In this document: positions 38,160 through 49,755 of the stretch, one piece after another | Position numbering within the stretch: position 1 is the first letter of the stretch | Layout: each line of letters begins with the position of its first letter | Origin: Solanum dulcamara | Lineage: Eukaryota > Streptophyta > Magnoliopsida > Solanales > Solanaceae | Assembly: GCF_947179165.1 (NCBI RefSeq) | Contig: NC_077242.1 | Location: 26,918,097 to 26,982,096, forward strand | DNA length: 64,000 nucleotides | Reading direction: 5' to 3' | The notes under the pieces: model-generated | Seen by the model: the letters and a program-made list of their open reading frames with translations, nothing else | What the model was told of the DNA's origin: nothing | The model's database searches: none | Translations under genes and position numbers: made by a program

Positions 38160-39180
38160 ATTACAAGTGGGATTAAGAGAAATTGTGCAATAGCTTAAAT
38201 AAAATTGAGCATCAAAAGCTTGATAGCCTATTACAGGAAAGGGAAATCCCGACTTGGAAATGGAAAACAGTTAATATGGATTATAGTATGGGCTGACCTC
38301 GCATTCTACAGAAGTATGAGTTCATATGGGTTATGGTAGATAGGCTGACAGAATCAACCCATTTTCTTCCAGTTAGGAAGACATATTAATATAAGGGTTA
38401 TGCGAGATGATATATCAAGGATATAGTAAGATTTCACGAAGTTCACACATCTATTATCTCAGATAGGGAAGTTCAATTTATAGCTAACCGCTGGAGATCA
38501 TTCCAAAAGGGATGGAGAACACAGGTGAATCTTAGTACGGTATTTCGCCCTTCGATTAATGGACAGGCCCAGATGTGATTCAACAAGTATTGATAAAATG
38601 AAGCTCATTCAGGAAAAATTATTAATAGTCCAGAGTCGACAACAGTCATACGTAGATAACCAACGTCGACACATAGAGTTAGAAGTTAAAAATTGGGAGT
38701 TCTTGAAAGCCTCACCAATGAAAGGAGTAATGAGATACGGCAAGAAAGAGAAACTTACCCCAAGATACATTGGCCCTTATCAAATTATTTGTAAGGTAGG
38801 CAAGATTACCTATGAGGTGGACCTACCATCTGATTTGGAAGTAAAACATCCAGTTATTCATGTGTCAATGCTTCGCTAATGTATAAGCAACCCTTCCAGA
38901 ATCTTCCCCATGGATGAGGTCCACATAACAGAGGAGTTATCCTACAAGGACAACCTATCGCCATCTTGGGTTGGCAAATTGGAAGGTTGAGAACTAAGGA
39001 CATGGTTCCCATCAAAGTATTGTGGCAAGACAAAGATAGAGAAGAAATATTCGTACTTGTTCCCTACGTGTACAGGTAATATAAACTACTAAATTGATTG
39101 AGTTGATAAGTAAGAGGCCTATGGATGACAACTGTTATAGAGAATTCCCAAAGTCCTTGTAAGACCTTATGAGGTTAATT
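38160..39180 (+). pseudogene. Gypsy integrase C-terminal half and chromodomain, decayed
   Basis: Readable pieces, in order: WKTVNMDY near 38260, FIWVMVDRLTESTHFLPV near 38315, SIISDREVQF near 38450, and an open frame at 38559-38879 covering KLTPRYIGPYQI and YEVDLPSDLEVKHPVIHVSML. A chromodomain relic near 38995-39060 includes VPIKVLWQDK. Stops interrupt it before and after the open piece. It leads into a polypurine tract and the LTR at 39217, so it is the 3' end of the element that owns that LTR. Confidence 0.8.
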
Positions 39181-39200
39181 AACATTCGAGGACGAATGTT

Positions 39201-39216
39201 CTAAAGGGGGGAATGA
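39201..39216 (+). other. Polypurine tract before the LTR at 39217
   Basis: AAAGGGGGGAATGA directly precedes the LTR, shortly after CATTCGAGGACGAATG at 39183-39198, the same arrangement as in element B. Confidence 0.85.
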
Positions 39217-39585
39217 TGTTATGCCCCGCACTTTTGATATATGGGAACATCTATTTAGCCTCTCCAAAGCTACTATGTGATCCGTGTTACCCTTGACGTT
39301 ATCAAATAAGTCTAAGGAAGGGAGAATGATGCAACATCTCAAAGCGTGCATAAGTTGGCTCTATGTGAGTAGGGATGGTTGGAAATAGGGTTATAAGGAT
39401 TTGAAAGGAGTTGGGAGGCCAAATAACAAGTCGTGGAACTCGACTTACTTGCGTAATCTACCAAATTGGATGTCTTACATACTTAAGCTACTTGAGTACA
39501 CATCGAGATTAAGTGGCAAGGATTACATAGGTTCTTAAAGTGAGACTAGATTACGAACCCACAGAAGAGGAAAAAAAAGGCGTAG

Positions 39586-39661
39586 CACCTACTTGAAACA
39601 AGTAGGTGATGCACCTACTTGGACTAAATAGGTGATGTACCTACTTGGACCAATTAGGTGA
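39586..39661. repeat. 26-bp-period array of inverted repeats
   Basis: Three consecutive dyads start at 39586, 39612 and 39638. The first is perfect: CACCTACTTG, AAA, CAAGTAGGTG. The next two have one to three mismatches. Each is 23 bp and separated by 3 bp. A further half-site, CACCTACTTGG, follows at 39664. Confidence 0.9.
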
Positions 39662-41384
39662 CACACCTACTTGGGGTGGACCCATCCTGCCATGTGGCAG
39701 CCTTGGAGAGGTTGCATGGATGTGTTGGCCCAATAAGGGCTGGACATGTGTCACCCTTAGAGGATGACATGTGTCACCTTCTAAAGAGGTGTATATATGT
39801 ATACCTTGATGACCAATTCATCACATTCAGCAAGCTACACTTAGAACAAGTTGAAGAGAAAATTTTAGAGAACAGGAAAGACACCTACGGGTTTGGCCAA
39901 AATTGAGGTAAGCCCCCAACTTTTCTCCGTGAATTAATTATCTAAGGTATTCCTCAGTTAAATGAAGGTTTTTAAAAACGTAATTAATTATTTAGGGCAG
40001 CAAAATAGTACAACGAGCAGCCATCAAGTTTCAGTCGCGATTAAGGAGCTTCCGAGGTCAACTTTTGGCAAGGTATGGCTAGGTTCTCTTCTCCCACATT
40101 TTGGTAAAGGTTTAAGAATGTTATTGATATGTAAATATGAGTTGGAGATGTGAAAATATGTACGTTACGGCTGAAGGATGTTGCAGTCCGTATAGGGGTA
40201 GTTTTGATGATATTCTAATGGGTTAAAGTTTGGCTAGTGTTGTTGTTATTGTGGTGTTCTAATGGGAGTTATTTTGTAGTGTTGCAGGGTTGGAAACATG
40301 TCTAAATATGGGTATAAGTGTTGCTTGTTTCATCCACATGACACCCTATTTCGTGTGGTTAAGATTTTATGAAATAAAGATTGAAAACCGTATTTTGGAG
40401 TCGTAGTTTTGAGCGGGCTATTTGAGACTTATTTTGTGTAATGTTGAAGTGGTATAATTTTGTATTTTCTGTTGATTGTTGTTGTTTGTTGTCTGTACTA
40501 ATTGAAGATAAAATTTGAAGTTCAGATAGGGCGAGTTATAGAGGAGATGCTGCCCGAATTCCGTTAACTTCTTAACTAACTAATAGACTAGGCGAGAAAG
40601 GCAAATAAGAAATTGATTCCTATGGGTGCTTGATTGTGGATTTAGAAGATGGAAAGTTAAAGGTTATTAATATTAGTATTACCTTCGTATTGAATAGGTT
40701 CAGATGACGACGAGACAAGCTAGGTTAAAAGCAATCGATAAGAGGTATGTAGAGCTATCCTTCTTTTCTTTTGGCATGTCTTAGGTATAAGTTGTGAATG
40801 GGTTGTATATGAAATGTGGGGATAATTACACTCATGAAACTCCAAGTATGATTCATAGACTTTATTCACTATGTGATGTTAAAATTCCTATAATAGTTGA
40901 GTTATTGTCTTTTAAGGCTCCTATATGATGAACAATAATATATGTAAAGCATGTCTCTCCTTCCTTTCAGAATGTCTTAAATGTAAATGAAATGGTATAT
41001 GATATGGGTTGGAGATAGTCTCAATTATAGGCTCCAAGTATAACTCATGACTCGTGTTCACTTTTGAATGTTAAAGTTCTTGAAGTAATTGAACTACTAC
41101 CCTCGAGTATCCTATATGATGAATAGTATTTGAATGTATAGGATCCTATTCCTAAAGGCTCTACGATGACGACGTCTCTAATTCCATAAGCTGTTTAGCT
41201 TTGTCTCGACACACATCTACGATTTCTGAGACTCTAGCTGATATGATTCCTAATGACATTTAGAGGGTACTTGAGATGATTACTATCCTGATCTTCAAGT
41301 GATGGTTTGCTTGACTATTTCATTGAGTCTTAGATGATAATTTTACTTGCATACGGTTACTCACTACTCTGCTCGTGCATACTG

Positions 41385-41850
41385 TTAATACATCTTTCAC
41401 TACGTCCCACGAAGGGCCGGACAGGCATGATATATGATGAAATGATTACTCACCACATCCCATAAAGGGCTGGGCATGACCGCATCCCATGAAGGGTTGG
41501 GCATGCATGATATATGATAAAATTATTATTCACCACATCCCATAAAGGGTCGGGTACTACCGCATCCCATGAAGGGCCGGGCAGGCATGATATATGATGA
41601 TATGATGAAATGATGATATCGGGTACCTCACTAGAGGGACGAGTATGGTATGATATGTACACTACTCTTCCACCGAGTCCCTCACTAAATGGCCGGATAG
41701 ATAGGCATGCATATGAAAACATAATGATGTATTTATCATGTATGAGATGATGTCGTATACGATGGTATGATGCTATATACGATGATATGGTAACACCGAG
41801 TCCCACAGCGGGCCGGGAGTGGTATGTGAGGATGATATACATGCCCTCAT
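41385..41850. repeat. Degenerate minisatellite in the family E LTR
   Basis: Repeated units of the type CATCCCATGAAGGGCCGGGC(A), alternating with GCATGATATATGATGA(AA) stretches, then CGAGTCCC-type variants. Three to six units of variable length (about 60-75 bp) can be recognised. Confidence 0.75.
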
Positions 41851-42474
41851 TTTATAAGATACAGGTACAGTGAATCGTTAAATGTTATACATGTTTTCTT
41901 GCATTGATATTTCAGTTGTTATCTCAGTTATGTTATGTTATGTTTTATATATACTCAGTACATATATCGTACTGATTCCCCATTCTCCGGGGGCTGCATT
42001 TCATGCCCGCAAGTACAAATGTTCATTTCGGAGATCCGCCAGCTTAGAATTTACGCTCAGCCATATTGGAAGTGCTCCACTATTTCAGAGCCTAGCTTTT
42101 TGGGTACTAGTCCTCCTATGTATATATTTGTTTGTTCAAGGGTACGGCGGGGGCTCTGTCCCACCATATGTTACCATTACTATTCTTAGAGGTCTGTAGA
42201 TATGTGTATATGATTTGTTTGGGAGTCGTTTCAATTGTGCCTATACGTCGCATTGTAAATGTATTTATGTTATGGAAGCCTTGTCGGCTTGCGTACCCTT
42301 TCATAATACAGTGCGGATGAAAGAGGCTGTATGTACATGAAAAAGTGTTGACCCATTGAGGGTTTTGTGAGATGTATCACATTCTACGTAGCTTAACTTG
42401 ACTATAGATGATAGATACATATATGAGGGTCCAGGTCGGAACCCAATCGCGGCCTACGGGGTTGGGTTATGACA

Positions 42475-43690
42475 ATGATCGTTGGCCAGATGAGCATTAT
42501 ATATGTTCATAGTCGTTTGCCGACAGCGGAAATCTTTTGATTCCCTACCAGGATCGTAGAAGCTTTGATACCAATTCGAAGGAAAATATTTTATTTATAA
42601 ACTCAAGAATTCTTGAATCTTATTACAAGATGTATTTTTATCTATTTTCTGTGTATTTCTGTGTATTGAAAATGAACTTGCAACAATTATTTATAATAGT
42701 AAGAAATCAATTAAAGTAGGACTAAAAAACCTATTCTTATATAAACTAGGACAAATAAATCCAAACTAGGCCTCCTCCGATCATCACTTCGCTTTCCTTT
42801 TAGATGTATAGACTTGCTTCGCACCTGTGTCAAAAGCTAGTTGAGCCCGGTGAGTGAAATAAAAATGAGAAAGGGCTCATTTAGGAGGTGCTAAATAGAC
42901 CCCATCATTGATTTGAGATCTTGTCCGAAATCAAGTGGGAGATTCAATTGAAAAGGAGCTAGACGGAAACAGCCTTCTACCTTCAAACTCAAATAAAATA
43001 AACATTTTTGTGCTATTGCTTGTGCAAGAGTAACTAGAGAGATTCAAATTGCAATAAAAAATTTGTCAACTAAGAAAGACTAGAAGTCCATGCGAGCCTG
43101 GCTGATATTAACCAAAAAGATACCCTTATTCAGATGAAGAAATTCCGTGAAGACGACAAGAGATTGCCAATGAAATGGAATATGGGGAACTATCTCTGCC
43201 ATTTGGATCGGAGAATTTATGGAGGAAATCGGGTTTTAAATTCCTGAATCAATAGAGAACCTTTTCTTCTGTATGAATCGATATTATTCCATTCCAAATC
43301 GCTCCTGCTCATCAAGTAGGCAGTTTATGCTCTGCTCTTCCATTAACCACCACTTTGACTGATGAGGACGCGATTCTCTCATCGTGAAAGAAATAATGAA
43401 AGGAGTTGGATTGTAGGTACAATGACTTACTTCACGAGCGAGGTAAATTCACTATGAAACAAGGCCGGAACCAATTTGAGAGAATTTTTGAGCTCGGAAA
43501 ATCACTCTTGAACTACTTGAACAAAGAGGGCTGGGGTCCCCTGGACTAGACCTATTCTGATTCTGAATTATCCGTCGCTACGTTGTTCCCAAGGACTAGC
43601 AGCTTTATAACAACAATCTAACTAATAAATAGTATGGTAGAAAGAAATAGATGATTTTTTCCAAAATTGAATAATCTCATCGCGTATTGA
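42475..43690. other. Mostly unassigned, with a possible copia-type LTR/primer-site relic
   Basis: On the minus strand, 42555-42574 reads as CGAATTGGTATCAAAGCTTC, close to an initiator tRNA-Met primer site. The AT-rich sequence to its right (42575-42770) could then be part of an LTR. The rest (42780-43690) is of mixed composition and I recognise no gene, domain or repeat in it. Confidence 0.3.
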
Positions 43691-43699
43691 GAATCATGT

Positions 43700-44971
43700 G
43701 AAAATACACCAATACCTGGGCCCATGTTCTCTTTTTTCGAGAAAGGGTAGCTTTAAACAAAACAATCCAGTTCCAAACACACCAATCAGAATGAATCTTT
43801 CTTTTTCCCTTTTTCACCCACCAAATCCATCATTATTCAAAAGCCTCATTATTACTCTCACCAACCTTATTATTTTTTTTAAAAAAAAACTCTTCATCTT
43901 CTTCATATCGAAGGATCATCAAGAAGGAAGAGAAGGACGCCATTTTTCATCAAGAACAAAAAAAAAGTGGAAGTAAGAAGATAAAACTAAAAAACAATTA
44001 GAAAAAAAAAAGAAAATCACAAAAATCTTAGGCTCGAATTTTTTATCTTTTTTTTGTGCTTTCACTCATTTCTTGGTTGGTTCGAGGAGTTCATTGCCCT
44101 CAAATTCATTGTCTCAGTCTCTGTCCGAAAATAGGTAAGAATCTTTTCTCAGTTTTATTTACTTAATGAATAATTATTTCATGTCTTCTATGTAGTTGAT
44201 TTGTAATTTTTTTTAGTTAGCATTGTTAGAATTAATTAGATTAAATGATAAAAAATTTCTTGTCTTGCTTGAAGTGTAGCGACATCTTATTAAAAGTGAA
44301 AAAAAAAGAAAAATCTCAATTTCGTTCATGGCTTTTTTTTAGTAGTTTTATTTGACTTTATAGATTTTCATATTTTTAATTTCTTCTTTGTCATGATTTA
44401 GCTAATAAATATATACTTAAGTTATAATTGAGTTAGAATTTTTATTTTTCATGGCTTAATTGATTTAAATCTTGCTTTAAAATTTGAGTTAGTTTAATGT
44501 ATAGGTTAATTCCATGTTTTTTAGTTATTTGAATATATTTTTATATTTTTTTTTTCTACACATATGCATGTTGTTAGTCACTATGTTATTTCATATGCAC
44601 TTCTAGTTGCATTCTCCAAACTAATATAGTAGGATACTCTTCAATTTGTAGCTTAAAAATATTATATTATATTCCTTTGTTCAATTTAAAATGAGTAGTT
44701 GCTTATATAATTTTATTTTGGTGCATGTGATTCCATTCGAGTCCATTTTCGGACTCCATCCTCGCATATCGTTGAGTTTTGAGTCAACTTCACCCTTGTT
44801 CGAATTTCAAAAGCTGATACGCAAATTTAAAGGAGGTTTACTATAGGTTTCGGAGGAAGAAAAAAGACTGATATACAGCCTATATACAGGATATACAGAA
44901 AAAGGGTGACTGTATATATTGATATACATTTATATATAGTCAAAATATATAGAAACGAAAAACTTCAAAGG
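43700..44971. repeat. Ogre/Tat-like LTR, left part (split by the solo LTR)
   Basis: AT-rich, non-coding sequence with T- and A-runs. It is joined to 48427-49280 by the argument that the solo LTR between them has a clean AAAGG target duplication. The Ogre/Tat label rests on the right part; the left edge is uncertain. Confidence 0.4.
44967..44971. repeat. Target site duplication of the solo LTR, left copy
   Basis: AAAGG, repeated at 48427-48431 directly after the LTR. Confidence 0.88.
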
Positions 44972-45448
44972 TGTCACTACCCAACCCTGTAGGTTACGAC
45001 TGGGGTCCGACCTGGACCCCGTATACATATTTGTCAACTGTAGTCAAATTGAACTATGAGCAAAGCGATACTACTCACAAAAACCCCAATAAGTTAAAAC
45101 TTTTTCGTGTACGTATGGCCTTTTTCATTCATATCCTATCATGAAAGAGAATGCAAGCCGACAAGACTGCCATAACGTAAAAACATTTATAACGTGCCAT
45201 ATAGGCACAGCCAAAATAAACTCATGAACAACCCACACATACATGTCTACAGACCTCTAAGAATAGGAACAACAACATATGGCGGGACAGGGCCCCCGTC
45301 GTACCCTTGTGTAAACAAATATATACATCGGTGGTTTGGTACCAAAACTTAGCTCCGAATCAATGGAGCTTCTTCTAAACTTGCTGAGTGGAATCTTGAG
45401 CTGGTGGACTCCCAAAATTTGTATTGTACCTGCGGGCATGAAACGCAG

Positions 45449-45462
45449 CCCCCCCCCCCCCC
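45449..45462. repeat. Poly-C run (14 C)
   Basis: A run of 14 C (G on the LTR strand). The matching place in the LTR at 41990 has only GGGGG. Confidence 0.9.
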
Positions 45463-45735
45463 GAAGAAAGGGGGTCAGTACGATATATGTACTGAGTATA
45501 GAAGCACAACATAACTAAGATAACAACTAAACCAAGGATGCAGAAAACCAAGTATAACATTTAATAGGGTACTGTACCTGCACCTCACAAAATAAAGTCA
45601 TGTATACCACTATCACATACTGTATCCGGCCCGCTCGGGGACTCAGTGTTATAAACACATCGTCTATCATGATAGGCATATGCATATTATTAGCACTATG
45701 GAGCGTACAACCCGATCCATATATATAGCAAGCAC

Positions 45736-46015
45736 ATGTCGAGGAACGACGACCCAATCCATATATCACATGATAATGCCGAGGTACGACGGTCCAATCC
45801 ATATATATAATGCATAATAATGCCGAGGTACGACGGCTCAATCCATATAATGCATAATAATGCCGAGGTACGAATGCCCGATCCGTATAATGCATAATAA
45901 TGCCGAGGTACGACGGCCCGATCCTTATAATGCATAAGATGTCGTGGAACGTACGACCCGATCCTTACATAGCAAACTATGCAGAGGTATGTTCGGCCTG
46001 ATCCATATATATATC
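45736..46015. repeat. Minisatellite of about seven 40-45-bp units
   Basis: Tandem units built on GCCGAGGTACGACGGCCC, GATCCATATAATGCATAATAAT. The central units are the most alike and the outer ones more diverged. This array is inside the solo LTR and differs from the array at the comparable place in 39217-42474. Confidence 0.88.
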
Positions 46016-47984
46016 ATAATACATATACATGCACGCAAAACTCTGTAACATATCACATGCCACATATATTATCCTAAAGCATATTTAAGAGCCCCTAGAT
46101 ATATGAGCTTACACATCCCAACACTATTCAACCTATAGGAGGCTTAAGGGTCGTAGTTCCACTACTTGAAGGTCCTTATAATTCAAAAGTGGGTACAAGT
46201 CATGAGTTACATCTAGAATCTATAAATGGGGCTATATCCAAATCCATGTCCTATAGAGCCTTTAGTCTAGTCTTTCTCGAAGCAGGAAAAGACAAGCTTT
46301 ACATGCACCACTTCCTATCACATGGAAGACTTGAAAAGTAATGACTCAACTTATTACAGGAGTTCTAATCAGTAGGAAGTGAACAAGAGTCTTAACTCAC
46401 CCTCAGAGTTTTAAGAGTGGAATAACTTCAAACTTCATATACATAATACTTACATCTCAGTCATGCCATCAGAGAGGAAGAATAACTTTACATACACTAG
46501 CTCTCAGCATATAGAAAACTTGAGGAATGGAAGCTTAACTACTTTAAGAGTCTTAACATTCAACAGTGAACACGAATTATGAATCATGAATCATGTCCAG
46601 AGCTCATGAATAGATTTACTCCAAGCTTCATACACATATCACTTGTCACTTAGATCTAAGACATGCCCAAAAGAAAGAACAGATAGGCTTTGCATACTTA
46701 TACCAAAACATGCCAAAAGAAAGCTTCACATACCTTCTTATGGGTTACTCTTTGTCACGCTCACGTCGTCGTCCTCCAAACCTATTTAACATGGAAGTAA
46801 TGCAAGTATCAACAACCCTTAACTGTTCAGCACCTTAAGTTATACACGAGTGTTCACATAATCCATTTCCTCGCTCGTCTTCTCGACTAGTTTCTTAACT
46901 AGTTAACGAGTTAACAAAAATTGGGCAGCATCTCCCCTATAATATGTCCTATCCGAATTTCCAATCACACTCCTAATGACTACATCCAACTAACAACAAC
47001 AACCTGCAGCACATGTATAAGAAGTTCACACCAATATAATACAACACAACCTGCAAATGACTCGCTCAAAACCACGATACCAAAATAGGGTTTCTAGTTT
47101 CCGTTTTGCAAAAACTTTTACCGTACGAAGCGGGGGTGTCATGTGTCTACAACCAGAAGATCCCCCACACATTTTAGGACACATTTAGGCCCTGAAACAC
47201 ACCCCACATAACCATCAGCAGCCTCAACACACACAACGCCTCATTTCGACTACAATTTGACTACGACGACTTCAATTTCGATTGTGTCTATCGTCGAGCA
47301 TTTCCATGATTTTATTAAACTTCCAACAGACTAAAAGGTATTTAATAAACCTTATAACAACACCATAAACTTCAAATTAGAAGGGAAGACCTTACCTCAC
47401 CCGAAATTGGTCAAAATTCACCAAATCGCACCTCGGAACTTCTTCAAACTTGCTGAAATTGTGCGGACTGCTTGTTATCCGTTTGGTTCTGCTAAAAGCC
47501 ATGATTTTACATTATTAACACCTTCATATCATGTACAAACCTTACCAAAATGTGGGAGAATATCACCAAGTCGTACCTTAACAAACGGCTTCCCAAACTT
47601 GCTGAAAATTAACTTCAGAAACTCCTTATCATGCTGAAAGTTGCGGACTGTTCGTGTCCCTTCTTTGCTGCCCGAAATAGTAATTTTACGCTATTAAACC
47701 CCGTCTTGTAGCCGTGGGATACCTTAAATAATTAATTCACGAAACGAAATCGGAAGTCTTACCTTAAATTGGAGCAACCCGTGGCTGCCTCTGTTTTCTC
47801 TCTACGTTTCTCTCCTTGCTCTTGGCTGAAGTTTGGATAAAGAACTGAAGTATAAGTCATATTACACATGTATATATATCTCTTTAGAAGCTGCCACGTG
47901 GCAGCCTCCTAGGGTGCCACCTCAACTTATTCGGCCAATCACATGCTACCATGTGGCAGTGGGGTCCACCCTAAGCTGCTGCAT

Positions 47985-48060
47985 CACCTACTTGACCCTA
48001 AGTAGGTGCATCACCTGCTTGTCCAAGTAGGTGCATCACCTGCTTGCTTCGAGTAGGTGC
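47985..48060. repeat. 26-bp-period array of inverted repeats (solo LTR copy)
   Basis: Three dyads of the CACCT(A/G)CTTG ... AAGTAGGTG type start near 47985, 48012 and 48038. The 26-bp period equals that at 39586-39661 and they lie at the same distance class from the LTR start (about 370-440 bp). Confidence 0.88.
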
Positions 48061-48426
48061 GTCGTTTCCTTATTTCTCTTTCATGAGCTCGTAATCTCGT
48101 CTTACTTCAAGAGCCTATGTATTCCTTGCTACTTAAGCTCGACGTATACTCAAGTAGCTTAGTATGTAAGACCTCCAAGTTGGTAGTTTACGCGAGTCAA
48201 TCGAGTCCTACGACTCATTTCTCGGCCTCCAACTCCTTTTGAATTTTTATAACCTTATTTCCAATCTTCCTTATTATGAAGCATTTCGTTCTCCTTTCCT
48301 TGGAGTTATTTGATAACATTATTGACTATCCAACTCACATAACGACTGTTAAGAAACTTAAGAGCCTTTCCAGAAACTTGAGAAGCTTAAGAAGCATTCT
48401 AAGGTACCAAAGTACGGGGTGTAACA

Positions 48427-49280
48427 AAAGGCCAAAAATACAGATGACCCAACATCTTAGTCCAGGTGTATAAAAATTAAGTATTGAGCCGAATTTTAGT
48501 TTTGTTTATATTGCTATTCTATTTATTTGGGTTGTAATAATTTAATTTATTTATGTTTGTCTATACTTGCTTAGATGTTAATTTTAGTTTGATTTGACTT
48601 AATCGAACTCCTCTTAAAAGAGAAACAATTTTTGTGTTAATTTTCTCTAAAAAATAATGACTTTGTTCAAGTGTTTTCCTTTTAGTTAGACATTTCAACA
48701 AATGAAATTTTCTTCCAAATTATTTTAAAGTTTTTTTTTAAGTTGATGTTCTTTCAAATCAATTGAGTTTAAAGTGTCTTTTTCTAAATTAATTTTTCCC
48801 TAAATAACTCAAATAATTTTTCTTATTTAATCAAAGTCTTAATCATTTTTAATTTTATTAAAATACATTAGATCTACCACTTCTCTTTAAACATATTTAA
48901 AATTTATTTACTTAGTCATTTAATAGAGTATATTTACTTGATAAATTATCTCAAATATTTCAAGTTGATTTATTGCTTAAATAAATATATTTATCTTTAC
49001 TACTTACAATTAATTTTCCCAAAGTTAGTCAAATACTTTTCAAATCGTCGGATAACCGCACGTTATCGGCCATAGCGGCCATTTTGAGTGCTAACACCTT
49101 CTCAAAGTAGAAATTTGAACCCTTACCCATTTTCTCTAATTTTAAGGCTTAAATCTGTTAAGGTCTTTTAAATTAAGTTTTCTTCATTTCTTTAAAAATT
49201 AAGTGGCGACTCCTCTTTTTCAAAAAATGATTTTTTCTCTATAAATTTGAAATTAATTTTAAACCTTCTTTTTCCAACAT
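48427..49280. repeat. Ogre/Tat-like LTR, right part
   Basis: The block at 49050-49110 (taaccgcacgttatcggccatagcggcc, then attttgagtgctaacaccttctc) and the later GTGGCGACTCC at 49203-49213 look like the 3' part of Ogre/Tat-lineage LTRs as I recall them. No coding sequence. The right edge, near 49280, is approximate. Confidence 0.5.
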
Positions 49281-49637
49281 AACAGTAAGCATGTGAAAAG
49301 ATCGAGGAAACATACTTCTTCTTTGGTATAAAATTCACACAATTTGTCAAGTCAATGAAAAATAACAAATGACACTTTTGAACTCTATTATAAAGGTTTA
49401 AAAAATATAGAAATTTTAATTGAAATGTTTAAATAAAATTTTGTGTCAATCTTAAATGTCTGCTTCTCATTTATATCCTTGATGTGATAATTTCAAGAGA
49501 GTTAATTGTATATATTTACGATTTTACTTTGAATTATGTATATTTTAAAATATAGTTTGAGGATAACTATAAAAGTAAAAGTGGAAAAAGATAATTAATT
49601 TATATTCTAATTTTTTTTTTACAAGTGTGTATTACCT
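49281..49637. other. AT-rich spacer
   Basis: Low-complexity AT-rich sequence. I see no gene or named repeat. Confidence 0.5.
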
Positions 49638-49755
49638 CAACATCCTGGCTGTCACTGTACTCCTACCTCCTTTATCACTGAGCGATCATTTAGGGGCCTT
49701 AGCTAGTGATCCGGGCTCTTTCCCTCTCGACGATGAAGCTTATCCCCCATCGTCT
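49638..49755 (-). pseudogene. Organellar-type 23S/26S rRNA fragment (NUPT or NUMT)
   Basis: On the minus strand it reads GATGGGGGATAAGCTTCATC, then GTCGAGAGGGAAAGAGCCC, GGATCACTAGCTAAGGCCCC, TAAATGATCGCTCAGTGATA, AAGGAGGTAGGAGTACAGTG and ACAGCCAGGATGTT. This is the well-known conserved stretch of bacterial-type large-subunit rRNA. It covers about 115 bp, so it is a fragment copied from plastid or mitochondrial DNA and not a working gene. I cannot tell plastid from mitochondrion by eye. Confidence 0.85.

Larger units (their letters stand above)
39217..42474 (+). repeat. 3' LTR (family E, + strand, about 3.26 kb)
   Basis: It starts TGTTATGCCCCGC and ends GGGTTATGACA. The inverted relative at 44972-48426 shares its ends, the CACCTACTTG dyad array, the GGGGGCTGC(A/G)TTTCATGCCCGCA block (41990-42013) and the terminal GGGTCCAGGTCGGA block. 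The short open frames at 41882-42320 are in this conserved LTR sequence and are not called genes. Confidence 0.85.
44972..48426 (-). mobile_element. Solo LTR, family E (about 3.46 kb)
   Basis: On the minus strand it starts TGTTACACCCCGTAC and ends GGGTAGTGACA. It is flanked by AAAGG on both sides, with no internal region or second LTR, so it is a solo LTR left by recombination between the two LTRs of a former element. It is a diverged, inverted relative of 39217-42474. Open frames at 45257-45935 read through repeats (for example YGLDRRTSALSC) and are not genes. Confidence 0.88.

Noticed and set aside
39586..39661. Possible CRISPR-like array
   Set aside because: The spacers are 3 bp and constant, and the locus is a plant LTR; this is a dyad array.
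43359..43389. Hammerhead-ribozyme-like CTGATGAG ... GAAA
   Set aside because: The segment between the two boxes does not form a proper stem II next to the core (second pair fails, only a displaced CGAT/ATCG match). I find no clear stems I and III with a cleavage site.
45527..45935. Long open frames on the minus strand with repeated YG-type peptides
   Set aside because: They are translations of the minisatellite in the solo LTR.
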